The notes under the pieces are model-generated. The model saw only the letters and a program-made list of their open reading frames with translations, had not been told where the DNA came from and made no database searches. The position numbers were made by a program, and so were the translations under genes. Shown here in pieces: positions 1-10,342 of a stretch of DNA of 64,000 nt. Location: contig NC_081415.1 of the NCBI RefSeq assembly GCF_030272615.1, forward strand, positions 188,422,270-188,486,269. Direction: 5' to 3'. Each line of letters opens with the position of its first letter. The first letter of the stretch is position 1. The stretch comes from Cryptomeria japonica. Lineage: Eukaryota > Streptophyta > Pinopsida > Cupressales > Cupressaceae.

Positions 1-1157
1 ATATTCTATTTGCATCTCTATTAAAGGATTTGAGAATAGGCTTTCTTCTAGATGATTTATTGAAAGATTAAGAGAGTACAACAGAGGATTGGTTTCCCAT
101 AGCCAAGAGGGAATCATGCTCATAAGACTAACAAATTAGTTAATTCCAACAATTAGAGTGAGAATTGTGTTGCTATCCAAGGTGGAAATTGACCATTAAT
201 CATACACGATACTAAATATAACTCAAAAAACTGAAAGGGTGGAATCCATGTTGTGCTTATATTTAGTACACAATTGGATAAATACAAATAATTTACTCTT
301 TTAATATTGTGAAAGAAATTTTCTAAAATGGATTGGTAATGCTTTAGTGACAAGGATAGATTGAATAAAGAAAGTGGAAGTGAGGAAGAAGATATGGTTT
401 CATTGAAATGATTGTCATCGATAACCAACCCAATGAGCAAGGAAAGCTAAGAAAATGAGTATGAAATGGTACCACTTAGTTGGTTATTGGAAATATACAA
501 ATTCATGAGTAAACAAGGAATATGGTATGTTCCCGCTTAGTTGATTGTTATAAAGATATAATGGCCTCAACAAAGAGAGGCTCCCAAGAGAATCTGGTAT
601 GCTTCCACTATGTTGGTTTCTTTGAAGAGAAAGGTATGCTAAAGAAGAAATATTGCAAAGGGAGGAAGGTATGCTTCCATTCAAGTCATTCCATGAAAGA
701 TGAAGTTCTCTAAGGTGGTTGAGAAAAGAAAGGGAAGGGGGAATCATCCCACTAAAGCTATTTGCATGTAAATCTAAAATTTACATATCAGAGAGATTTC
801 CCAAATAGGGATAATGACACCTAATACTCCTGCTTAAAACATACCCAGTGTTGTGAGAAAATGAAGTTGGCACAAGATCTCAAATATCACACCTCTAGGA
901 AAGGCATAAACATTTCAAACAGAGAGAGACATAGATACAATGTGGTTGGTGTGATCATCGTAGGACATTGCAAACCATGTGCAATGGTCTATTACATTCA
1001 CCCATGAACGAAGAAACTCGTAAGACTCATTCAAGATTGCTTTTATGCAAAGCAGAGCTTCACATTTGTGTGAATGGAACTTGTTGGACACTAACAAATA
1101 GAACATAGATGAAGGGAAGAAGAAGAGTAGAAAAAGTGAAATGAAAAATATAAACAC
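1..1157 (-). pseudogene. LRR receptor-like protein, N-terminal part, decayed
   Basis: Read from 1157 leftwards, this begins with a hydrophobic signal peptide (Phe/Leu-rich, about 25 residues). A typical plant LRR N-terminal cap follows (CEALLCIKAIL, then LRSWVNVIDHCTW and HTNHIVSMSLSV, about 1157-915). From about 860 to 484 there are consecutive leucine-rich repeats (for example LRELHLSWNDLNGSIPSSL and LAYLSLQRNQHSGSIPDSL). After a frameshift between 484 and 440 more divergent repeats continue to the left edge (IPSWLWETNPLLYSLNLS at about 130-70). Such proteins are plasma-membrane receptors of the plant RLP/RLK class with an extracellular LRR domain. Several in-frame stops (near 890, 835 and 780) and the frameshift make it a pseudogene. 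The ectodomain end, membrane helix and any kinase lie outside the window. A retrotransposon LTR begins 8 bp upstream of the ATG, so its own promoter has been displaced. Confidence 0.8.
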
Positions 1158-1164
1158 ATAAATC

Positions 1165-2602
1165 TGTCCACTTAATTAAATGAATATTTAATATTTATTT
1201 GATTATTTAACCATCACTCAATAGTTAATTAAATTAATATTTAATTAATTCATCCTCAACCTCCTCTTCTATTAACTAGATAAATTATTCAATTTATTTT
1301 AATTAATTCATTAAAACCACACTCTAACAATTAATTAAATGAATAAAGCATATTTGTTTAATTTAACCACTTTCCTCATATTAAATAAATAAATAAATAT
1401 TTATTTAAAATCTGTAAACTCCCCCCCTCCACTTGCATTCTCCTACAAAGGCAAGTTGCACAATTTTGGTTGAAATAAATGAATTTTATTTTAATTAAAA
1501 TCCTATTTTCTCTCACCCACCAAACCTACTTGCATCCTAAACCCCTTCTAGATTCTTCTAATTTATTCCAAATTAGCCTAATCCTCCCCCTAATTATTGT
1601 CACATTCCTAAGAAAAGAGAAGTCACTTCTCAAAACCTCCAAAGTCTTTGAAAATCATTAAAGGCTTTTATTCTCCAACAAGTTAACCCCCAAAGTCTTC
1701 CAAACCATTAATAGTTCTTACATAACCATTTATGGCTCTTACATAGCCATTAATGGTTAAACTCAACTCACCCACATGGTTAGAGACTTTCCCTCTAACT
1801 CAACCCTCATTTAATTCATGGGTCTCTTCAAGCATTCATTGCTTTGACCATGGTTATCCCCACTAATTCTTGCACAAGAGTTTGTCCATTGGATAAAGGC
1901 ATTATTCATTGGATAAAACCTTTATTCACTAACTCAAGCCTAAACCCTACCTCCTAAGGTAACCTTCAAGTCATCTCAAGCATTTAATGCTTCTTCCCTC
2001 CTCTCAAGCCATCTCATGTTGACATTTTTCATCCCAAGATTGGGTTGAAAGTCGTCACATGGATCATAAACCCATCAATCCTGGCCCTTGTTGAGATTAC
2101 TCAATCTCAACCATCCATTTCTCCATTTTTCCTATAAATAGAGCGCATTTCTTCTTCAAAAAGATCCAAAAATTTTGTATGCATCGAACTTATAGTTATT
2201 TTGAGAGAGAATTTTAGAAGCATTTGTTTTGTTATTTTGGCTAACACAGTATAGTTAAGGTGCTTTCTCATATTAGCTTGTTTACACTTGCATAAGTAGT
2301 TATTTTCATTTTTATAATCTTGAATCTCCATAAGACATCCATAGATAGTGCAAAAATCTAAGGGCTACACTCATGTGGAACTTGGAGAGGAGAGGAACAA
2401 GGGAGGAGTGACTATGAGCATGTTGGAGGGCATCTTAGGGGGTTTTATTTATTTCCTTCAGTTTTGTATTCTTGTCATTGTCTGCTTTATATCTCTCATG
2501 ATATGCATGTTAAGGATCATAGGTTCATTTGTCTTTTGTTTGTGTCACTAACATACTAATGTTTGAACTTGTGTTCTCTTGTGTCCTTTTTAGCGTGTAT
2601 CA
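1165..2602 (+). repeat. LTR of a Tat-like gypsy element (probable 5' LTR of element E)
   Basis: Starts TGTCCACTTAATTAAAT, ends GTGTATCA, and is followed directly by a PBS-like stretch. The first 250 bp are rich in the palindromic words TTAATTAA and AATATTTATT, the same style as the start of the LTR at 53611. A TATA box lies about 470 bp before the right end. About 1438 bp long. The partner LTR was not found, so the assignment rests on the ends, the PBS-like site and the leader that follows. Confidence 0.55.
2133..2140 (+). promoter_or_regulatory. TATA box in gypsy LTR
   Basis: TATAAATA in a pyrimidine-rich context, placed inside the LTR as expected for the U3 promoter that drives the genomic RNA. 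Confidence 0.5.
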
Positions 2603-2622
2603 TTTGGTGAACCCGACATGAA
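2603..2622 (+). other. Primer-binding-site-like sequence of gypsy element
   Basis: TTTGGTGAACCCGACATGAA directly follows the CA end of the LTR. The position and the TTTGG start match the corresponding site of the second gypsy element at 54380. The priming tRNA was not identified. Confidence 0.4.
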
Positions 2623-2689
2623 TTGAACACACAACCTTCTAATTGATTTCCAAATCTATTCTTTTGTCATTTTCCTAAATTTCCACACA

Positions 2690-3010
2690 CAAGTTGCACT
2701 TTAGCACTTTTATCTCGCATTTTGGCACTATTAACAGAAGAGTTCTAGCGCTTTCATCCGAGTTTTAGCACGTTTGTTGTAGATTTAGTGCTTTTGTCAT
2801 AGTTTTAGAACTTTTGTTCATTTATTAGTGCCATTGTAATGATCTAACACTTTTGTGCTCTCTATTTTGTCAGCCTATTAATTCTGCTAAAACTGATTAA
2901 TTAGAGTTGTTGTTCATTATTTAGCGCTTTTGTGAGTTGTTTTCACATTTTTGTAAATACTTTGGTGTTGTTGTTCGAAGTAGTGCTTCTGTGTTCTCAC
3001 AAAGTAGCAC
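2690..3010 (+). repeat. Degenerate short-motif array in gypsy leader
   Basis: Around ten scattered copies of a word close to TTTAGCRCTTTTGT spaced about 20-40 bp apart, for example near 2700, 2750, 2788, 2850 and 2920. They do not encode a protein. They resemble in style the CGTCTGTG array in the leader of element F. Confidence 0.5.
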
Positions 3011-3204
3011 TTTTGTAACAGAGAGTTCGAACAAAAAAAATTGTAAGCAAAAAACTAAATTTAGGCTTGTGGAAGCCCCCATGAGATTTTTGATTTTTAC
3101 TAACTGGTTTATTTTGCAGGTTACTAATGATTTCTTGCAGGTTTTGGAGGAGCTAGATTAGAAAAAATTTGTCTTTGGGTTTAAAACTTAATCTTTTATG
3201 TTTT

Positions 3205-3450
3205 GTTCAAACAAAAGGATTAAAATTAATCTCATAGTCTTTTTGGTGCAACTAAAATAAACCTCATTTTTGACTTTTGGTGCTTAAAACAAACTTCATC
3301 TTTCAGGTTTTTTTCAAACAAAAAGGATTAAAACAAACCTCATGGTCTTTTTGGTGTACTTAAAATAAACCTCATTTTTCACTTTTTGGTGCACTTAAAA
3401 TAAACCTCATTTTTCACTTTTTGGTGCTTAAAACAAACTTTAGTTTTCTT
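3205..3450 (+). repeat. Tandem repeat, unit about 34 bp
   Basis: Six to seven imperfect units built from CTTAAAATAAACCTCATTTT followed by CACTTTTTGGTG. The two units at about 3358-3425 are nearly identical. It lies in the untranslated leader of gypsy E. Confidence 0.7.
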
Positions 3451-4410
3451 TTTTTTAGACAAAAGAATTTAAAAATCAACTTCATTTTTCAATTTGGATC
3501 ATAAAAAGAACCAACTAACTTGTCCATTTTGTTTACAAAAATGATTTTACTCTAAGAAAAATGTGCTTTCATTTTGTTGACTGGGATTTCACTTTTCTAG
3601 TTAGAAAATAAAGTGATTTGTGGAATTAAAAAGAAAATCATGGTTGTCGGAGCAACGTCTCCAAATAGAAAATAGATTATATTGCAATAAAAGGCTAAAA
3701 AGAACAAGTATTTTCCATGTTTGGCACACTTGTGCAAATCTGTAGAGTGGTCCCATTTCTAACACACACTATCCTCTCCCTTGGCTCTCGTGGTCCTAGG
3801 TGCAAGAGAAAAGTGTTAGTAACGCTCTAAATTTTCTATTCTTAAGAGAGGCCTGCCAAGAGACATATCACTCTTGGGAATGTCCTTGCATAGTAAATCC
3901 TTCGTGCCACTATAGAAACCAAGTGAGAGTGAAAGTTGTAGCCTTGGGTGTAGTTGTTCCTACAGTGTAACTTGTCGAAAGGACATATGGGCCCCACCAC
4001 AAGTTACAAGGCTCTTAAGTGAGTCACTGCAGAATGAACTTACATCCAAAAACATCGAACATTACTAGACACCTCTTATTTTAGAAGCCCACCCATTTTA
4101 TTGATTGAGGATATTTGTGAAAAGTTCAGTACAAGAGCATAGATGGTTTTGCTCCCAAGATACTCACCATACATATTTCCTTGAGTAGAAACAGAGATTT
4201 TTTAAAAGATACTTGTAGCTTGATGAAAGTGGCAACTCCCCTATCATAGGAATAATCTATCTATTATGCTTACGTGAGACTTAGTATATCACATCCTTAC
4301 CTACCATGATGAGATTCATAAGGTATGTAGTACCAAAGTCGAAGAAATATCAAGATGTGGGCTGAAAATATCGCAACTAGCCATGACCTTAGGGATAAAA
4401 AGTGTTTGAT

Positions 4411-5917
4411 TGTTGGCAAAAGCACAATCTAATGAGACATTGTAAGTGATTGAAGGTTTTGTTCACATTATGTGAACTGGTATGAGGACATAATGATGTT
4501 GTATGTTGTCATTGATGTCAATATGCTAAAGAGGTGAGAACCAGAATATGTGAGAATTGGTATAACACTATGAACCGACATTTGTGCCAAAGTGAAGTGG
4601 TGTGTTTGTTCAAGGTGAACCAACATATAGTTATGGGAACCGGCACATGGAAGCATTGTATGACTACCGGTTGGTAGTTTCCACCTCAGGGTTTCCAGTT
4701 GAAGTTCTTAAAGCCAGTGTGGCTCAACTGGTGACTTTGTGTGATGAGTTAGCATGGTAACGAAGAACAGATCATGTTGCCATGTAAGCCTTGTGTGTGT
4801 GAAGGATCTTGCATGAAGGAGATTGTTCCTATCTACCTCGGGAATGTGTGAAGTCTGTAAATGGTGATAATGTGTGATGGGTTATCAACTGCCATGAAAT
4901 CGGTGGAAAATGGATGATGGAGAAAGTCTTGAGATTGGATCAAGAACTATTGCATTTAATGCAGTATGCTCAATGGTCAGGATTGAACCATTTGAATTCC
5001 TTAACTTAACAGGTTCAGGGTTTAGGGTTTATGCTATTGACTTATCTATTTTCCTATAAGGTCGATGTTGTGTCTCTTTTTGAGGTTGTTGGCAAAATTT
5101 GTCTGTGTGTATCCAAGAGAAGGGATATGTGATTCTTGCCAGACTAGAGGAGAGAAGTGATACTTTGCAGAGTGCAAGTGCAGAAGGTGAAGAGGAGCTT
5201 AAGTGGATCTGCATTGGCATTGAGTGGTGTTGCTAGATCATTGTAATACCTATTGATATCTAACCACTTCAATAGTTAAGAAATCCCTTAACAGGGTAGC
5301 TTTAACCGGCTTGCTGTAAATCCTTTAACAAGGTGACTCAAAACCATTGAGTTCTTGAAATCCTCTAACAAGGTAGCCTTTAACAGGGTTTAACCCTTAA
5401 TAGGGTATTCTAGCCATCCCTTAACCGGGTGATCCCTAATAGGATTGGTTCCTAATAGAACCTATTGTATAGAACCTATTGTATCAGTCAAAAACAAGCT
5501 TGTGGGTATTCATCCCCACCGTGGTTTTTCCCATTTGGGTTTCCATGTGAAAAATGAGTGTGTCATGTGTGTTGTCTTCTTCATGTGATACTATGTTGTT
5601 TTCTGTCAAGCAGTGAATTATGTTGATCTAGTTGCTTATATGTATATCTTTGATGGTAGATTACTTGTTCATGCATTAGGGTGAAATGGAAATGAAGTGT
5701 TAGATTATATGAGAAGATAACTGTCAACCAGTTTATGCTTGTCTTAGTTATTCTGGGTTTTGCTGGTTGTACTCTATTTTAGGACTGGTGTTACTATTTG
5801 TCTATCAATGCACAGTGTCTGCTGACAAACTGGTTTAAGAGTGTGTTTTTGTCTGTACTAATTCACTCCCCCCTCTTAGTACCGATTTGGTACTATCCAT
5901 TCATCATTGAGTTGTCA
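4411..5917 (+). repeat. Chimeric 5' LTR (B-type start, A-type body)
   Basis: The first roughly 50 bp (TGTTGGCAAAAGCACAATCT onward) match the LTR of family B at 20543. From about 4460 (CACATTATGTGAACTGG) the sequence follows the A 3' LTR at 16569. The A LTR normally starts TGTTGGCATTATGTG, so its first bases are missing at the join. It ends GTTGTCA before the iMet primer site. Length about 1507 bp. Confidence 0.8.
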
Positions 5918-5919
5918 AT

Positions 5920-5931
5920 TGGTATCAGAGC
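5920..5931 (+). other. Primer binding site, tRNA-iMet type (element A)
   Basis: TGGTATCAGAGC, two bases after the LTR end. This is the standard plant copia primer site complementary to the 3' end of initiator methionine tRNA. Confidence 0.9.
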
Positions 5932-5988
5932 ATCCTCTAGGTCCTTTGTGTTATAAGCTTAACCACTTGAGGTAAAGATCCCAGTCTA

Positions 5989-7099
5989 ATGATGAAGAGG
6001 GAAGGTCCAAAGTTTAACAGGGAAACTTTCAGTATATGGAAAGACAAAATGAAGATATACATCAGAAGCATGGGTGCTCAACACTAGAGCTATGTTGAGA
6101 ATGCCTATGTTGCCCCTACTGGTACTCTCACCGATGACCAAAAGAGAGAGATGCAGGAGAATGGGCAAGTCATGGAAGCCCTAATTAGTAGTTTATCTAT
6201 GACTAAAAGAGAGAGATACTCTTGAAAATATCTATGGCAGTGATGAGCATGTAAAATAGGCTAAGGAAGAAAGCCTTAGAGGGAAGTTTGAAGACATGTG
6301 GATGGTTGAAGGTGAGACCATTCAACAGTATGGAATAAGAATCAAAACCATGGTTGGTGATATCAAGAGTGCAAGTGGTAAAATGGAAGATTCCACTATG
6401 GTAAGTAAAGTCCTAAGATCCCTATTATCGATCTATGCAATAAGGGTTGCTGCTATTCAAGAGTTGAGATCAATAGACAAGACTAAGGTATCCCTAGACT
6501 CCATCATTGCAAAGTTGACAGCCTATGAGCTAAATAGTTTTGATGGCAGTGTTCAAAAGACTGAATTGGCTTTTAAAGCTTCTGTTGTACCATTTAGGAA
6601 AGGAAAAGAAGCTAGCACTAGTGGTGAACCAAGATAGAGCAGAGAAATGGATGATGAGGAGATTCTAATGGCATTTGAAGCTCTCCTTTCCAAGAAACTT
6701 CCTGAAGGAACCAACAAATACAGAGGTAAGCTTCCTTTGAAATGCTTTTCTTGTAACCAGATAGGACATATTGTTGTAAACTATCCTAATGGCGACAACA
6801 AGGACAAACTGGAAAGGTTCAAGAAATTCAAAGGAGGAAACTGGAGAAAATGTTTTGTGGCAGTTGATGAAGGTGTCACAGATGAGGAATCAAAGGATGG
6901 AGAAAATGAAGATATTGTGTTTGTTGCTATCAAGGAAGATGTGTCAGACAAGAAGGCTCTTGTCTCCCAGTTTGATAATTCCAATGAGTGGATCATTGAC
7001 AGTGGCTGTTCTCACCATATGACTGCTGACCAAAGCAAGTCTCTATCCTTGGAAGAGTATGATGGTGGTGTGGTTCACTTTGGCAATGATGCACCATGA
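5989..7099 (+). pseudogene. gag-pro: Copia element A: gag and protease
   Basis: Opens MMKREGPKFNRETFSIWKDKMK, the usual start of a copia gag (UBN2 family), which forms the particle core. An in-frame TAG at about 6088 and a frameshift between 6200 and 6290 break the N-terminal part. From 6296 a single frame continues: gag helices, then a zinc knuckle at about 6744-6785 (CFSCNQIGHIVVNYP) whose last cysteine is replaced by tyrosine. The aspartic protease motif DSGCSHHMT follows at about 6998. Further stops lie at 6635 and 7097. The same frame runs on into integrase, as in copia polyproteins. It is defective, but the family is clear. Confidence 0.9.
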
Positions 7100-8650
7100 T
7101 TGGTCAAAGGCAGAGGGTCCATCTCTCTAAATGGAAGGAGTAGTGCTGACAATGTGTATTGGGTTGATGGTCTCAGACAAAACCTTTTGAGTGTTTCTCA
7201 ATTGAATGACAGTGGTCTCACTTTGGAATTCAAGAATGAAGTGTGCAGAATCAAAGGAAAGAATGGTGAATTGGTGGCCACCGACATGCAGACCAAAGGT
7301 AACCTATTTCAGCTAAATGAAAATATAAGTACATGTCTTATGGCTAAATTTGATGATAGCTGGATATGGCATAGGAGACTCTGCCATGTAAACTTTGATA
7401 ACATTGTGAAGGCTAGTAAGATCAAGGCAGTTAGATGGTTGTCGGTGCTAAGAAAACCAGATAATACCTTGTGCAGAGAGTGTCAATTGGGGAAAGGGTC
7501 TTCCTCAACCTTTAAAGGTAAATCTTTCACTACTGACAACTTGCTTGATCTTGTGCATACTGATTTGTGTGGTCCTATGAAAACTAGAAATGTGCAGGGT
7601 GATTGGTACTTCATGATTCTGACTGATGACTGCTCAAGAATGATGTGTGTCACATTCTTGAAAGAGAAGTTTGAAGCCTTTGTAAAGTTCAAAGCTTTTA
7701 GAGTATTAGTGGAGAAGGAAAGCGGTAAAAGGATCAAGTACCTAAGAACTGATCAAGGAGTGGAATTCACCTCCGGTGAATTCAACAAGTACTGTGAAGA
7801 ACATGGCATCAAGAGACAACTGTTTGCCCCCTGGACTCCATAGTAGAATGGCCTAGTAGAGAGGAATAACCAGACTATGGTTGAAGCAGCTAGAACCATG
7901 TTGATTTAAGGAAAAGTAGCTCACACCTTTTGGAGAGAAGCAGCGAGCACTATAGTCTACACAATGAACCGGGTACTCATCAACAAAGGTAAGGATAAAA
8001 CTCCTTATGAGTATTGGACCAGTAAGACACCTGTGGTTATCTACTTTAGAGTGTTTGGTAGCAAATGTTACATCAAGAGGAGTGAACACCAAAGCAAATT
8101 TGATGCGAAATGTGATGAGGGAATATTTCTAGGATATTCCACCAAGAGAAAAGCTCTCAAGTGTTTCAACAATAAGACTCAGAGAATTATGGAAAGTATC
8201 AATGTAAGAGTTGATGAAACCTCTACGAAAACTGAGGAAACCGGCAATGAGCAAGCAGTAAATGAACCGATTGCAACCTTCTGGGAACTGGTTGTCAGTC
8301 AACCAAGTACCAGTAATAGTGTTCCTACACTGGTAGATGTAGATGCTGGTACTGATAGAGATGAGGATGAAGAAGAAAAGCAAGAGGAATCCATCAAGAC
8401 CATTCCTCAGTATGTCAAGCTGAATCATGATCCTAAGCAGATCATAGGAGATAAGGATGTAGGAATCCTTACAAGAAGAAAGGTCAGAGAAAACTCATGT
8501 ATGATCTCTGAATTTGAGCCTAAATCATTCAAAGAGGCACATAGAGATGAAGACTAGATCAAGGAAATGGAAGAGGAACTTGACCAGAGAGAGAAAAATG
8601 GTACATGGTCTTTGGTACCCAGACCGAAGAATAAAAATGTCATTGGTACC
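7100..8650 (+). pseudogene. pol: Copia element A: integrase and start of reverse transcriptase
   Basis: Same frame as gag. It has the pre-integrase HHCC domain (HRRLCHVNFDNI followed by CRECQLGKG, about 7369-7495). The integrase core follows, with HTDLCGPM, LTDDCSRMM and LRTDQGVEF; this core inserts the cDNA into the genome. Tandem TAG TAG at 7840-7845 replaces the QQ of the usual PQQNG motif, and there is a TAA at 7907 and a TAG at 8555. The frame stops at NVIGT (8650), exactly where element C1 is inserted with a GTACC duplication; pol resumes at 14923. Confidence 0.92.
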
Positions 8651-10342
8651 TGTTATCACTATTTAAAATTGGGTTTTTCTTTTCCCATGATTGGCTATGG
8701 TGTATTGAATTTTTTCGAATAGGGTGTAATCCCAAGTGCTTCAGCTTTGTTCTAAACCTTAGGGGTTTAAGGGTTTTTGATTTTTACATCCTATCTTTTT
8801 TGTGTTAAACCCTCTGGTTTCTAATCTTCCGTTACTTTATTCACTTAAGTTATGGGTCATGGGGTCGTAGGAAGTGTCCCCCCTTGTTATTTGCCTAGAC
8901 GGTTACGTTGATTATTTGAAAATTTTATGCATTGTATGCTTTTCTTCTAAAGTTGTTGGGCCCAGTAACTAGTGCACATCTCGCGAATGATCCAATGGCC
9001 CGTGCTATTTTGCAAGGGTAAAATGCTCACTCTTTATGCCCATGAAATAGCGAGAGTGGACGAGAACCGTCCATGTGTCATGATGGAGGAAGTAAAGGGT
9101 GTAGCTGTCAAGAGTGGTTGGAGCCCTGTGGCTTTCTTCTGGTGTATTAAAAGGTAGCACATGGCACAAGTCACCACAGTCAGTAGGTCAGGATTAAAGG
9201 TTCAAAGTGGGCCCTAGAGATGAGTCAGGTCGCAGGTGGAGATGACCTGGCAGGTACAGTTGTTAACAATTTATTGAAGCCTCGTGGTTTCCTTCTAGCA
9301 AATGACAGAGTGACAAATCAACTCTGAAAGTGACAAGGATGCCATGTGTTCATGACGAGTCAGTGGGCCCACCATTCTTGAGAGCCTTTTCAAAGGATTA
9401 AATGCTGATCAACTTCAGAGATGATCTGACGGTCGACACTATTTCGCAAGGGTAAAATGCTCACTCTTTAGGCCCGCGAAATAGCGAGAGTTAACGAGAG
9501 CCGTCCATGTGTCATGATGATGACGTGGGAGATAGACTTGTTGAGATGAAAGTGGGGCCCCCGTGGTTTCCTTCTAGCGAATGATAGAGTGACAAATCAG
9601 CTCCAAAAGTGACAAGGATGCCATGTGTTCATGACAAGTGAGCGGGCCCACCCATCCTAAGAGCTTTTCCAAAGGATTAGATGCTGATCAACTTCAGAGA
9701 TGATTCGACGATTGGTGCTATTTCGCACGGGTAAAATGCTCACTCTTTAGGCTCGCGAAATAGCGAGAGTTAACGAGAGCCATCCACGTGTCATGATGAT
9801 GACATGGTCTAAGAAGAAGGTGTGGGCCCACCGCAGTATAAAGAAAGACACGCGACCAGTATCAAGTGGAATGCGAAGGGATTTTCAAGGCCAATGGTTG
9901 GGTGCCACATGGTATTATGCAGCCAATAGAAAAGTGGGACCCAGAGTAAAGCCAAAGCCATCAGTAACGAAACGGTAAAAGCGAAACACTTGCAGGAATG
10001 TTGTGACCCGTTGGAGCGAAAAATATGAATTCTCGTATGAATTTGATTTTGAAGGGATGACCGAAGCATGCGGAATCAATGTTATAGTTAAGGCCCTGAG
10101 TACAAATATTTGATTTCCTAACTACCAAGTGAAGATATCTTTTAAAAGATTTTGCAGAAGAGCAGACGCAGAGTTATCTTTTTCAGATATACAGCAAGTC
10201 GGTTCAGTCGCAGAGCAAATTCCTTCAAGCAAGCATCAGGTTCTCTCCTATTTTGTAGCAATTCTTGTGTGGTGTTCTAAGTAAGATAATTCTCTTGTTG
10301 CAGGATTGTTTAAGGGTGATATTCATTTTCTTGCATTTTCAA
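8651..10342 (+). other. 5' non-coding region of element C1
   Basis: No gene. The first 300 bp are AT-rich. From about 8970 it becomes more GC-balanced with repeated hairpin modules (9004-9051, 9439-9484 and 9718-9763) and a 279-bp tandem duplication. The last 250 bp before the ATG look like a transcribed leader. Confidence 0.6.
9287..9845 (+). repeat. 279-bp tandem duplication with hairpin arms
   Basis: The block starting TTTCCTTCTAGCAAATGACA at 9287 recurs at 9566, an exact 279-bp spacing. Each unit contains CTATTTCGC (9439-9447 and 9718-9726) followed 28 bp later by its reverse complement GCGAAATAG (9476-9484 and 9755-9763), a 9-bp stem-loop. A third, more diverged module lies at 9004-9051. 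Confidence 0.85.

Larger units (their letters stand above)
2603..4410 (+). other. Untranslated leader of gypsy element E, left part
   Basis: No convincing gene is present. The segment holds an array of degenerate TTTAGCGCTTTTGT-like words (2690-3010) and a tandem repeat (3205-3450). Beyond about 3700 it is a less AT-rich stretch containing the phrase TTTTAGAAGCCCA, also seen in the leader of element F at about 55447. It ends at TTGAT, where the composite A/B insertion begins. The leader probably resumes at 21358. Confidence 0.5.

Noticed and set aside
3205-3450. CRISPR-like array
   Set aside because: Contiguous imperfect tandem repeat in a plant retrotransposon leader, with no unique spacers.
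4411-5917. Left LTR as a plain A-type LTR
   Set aside because: Its first 50 bp match the B LTR and not the start of the A 3' LTR at 16569.
5918-5932. tRNA gene suggested by TGGTATCAGAGC words (5920, 37894, 40761, 34445)
   Set aside because: Only the primer-binding-site part is present directly after LTR ends; no cloverleaf sequence follows.
9793-9978. Small open frames in the 5' part of C1
   Set aside because: They overlap the 279-bp repeats and hairpins and are not kept in C2.
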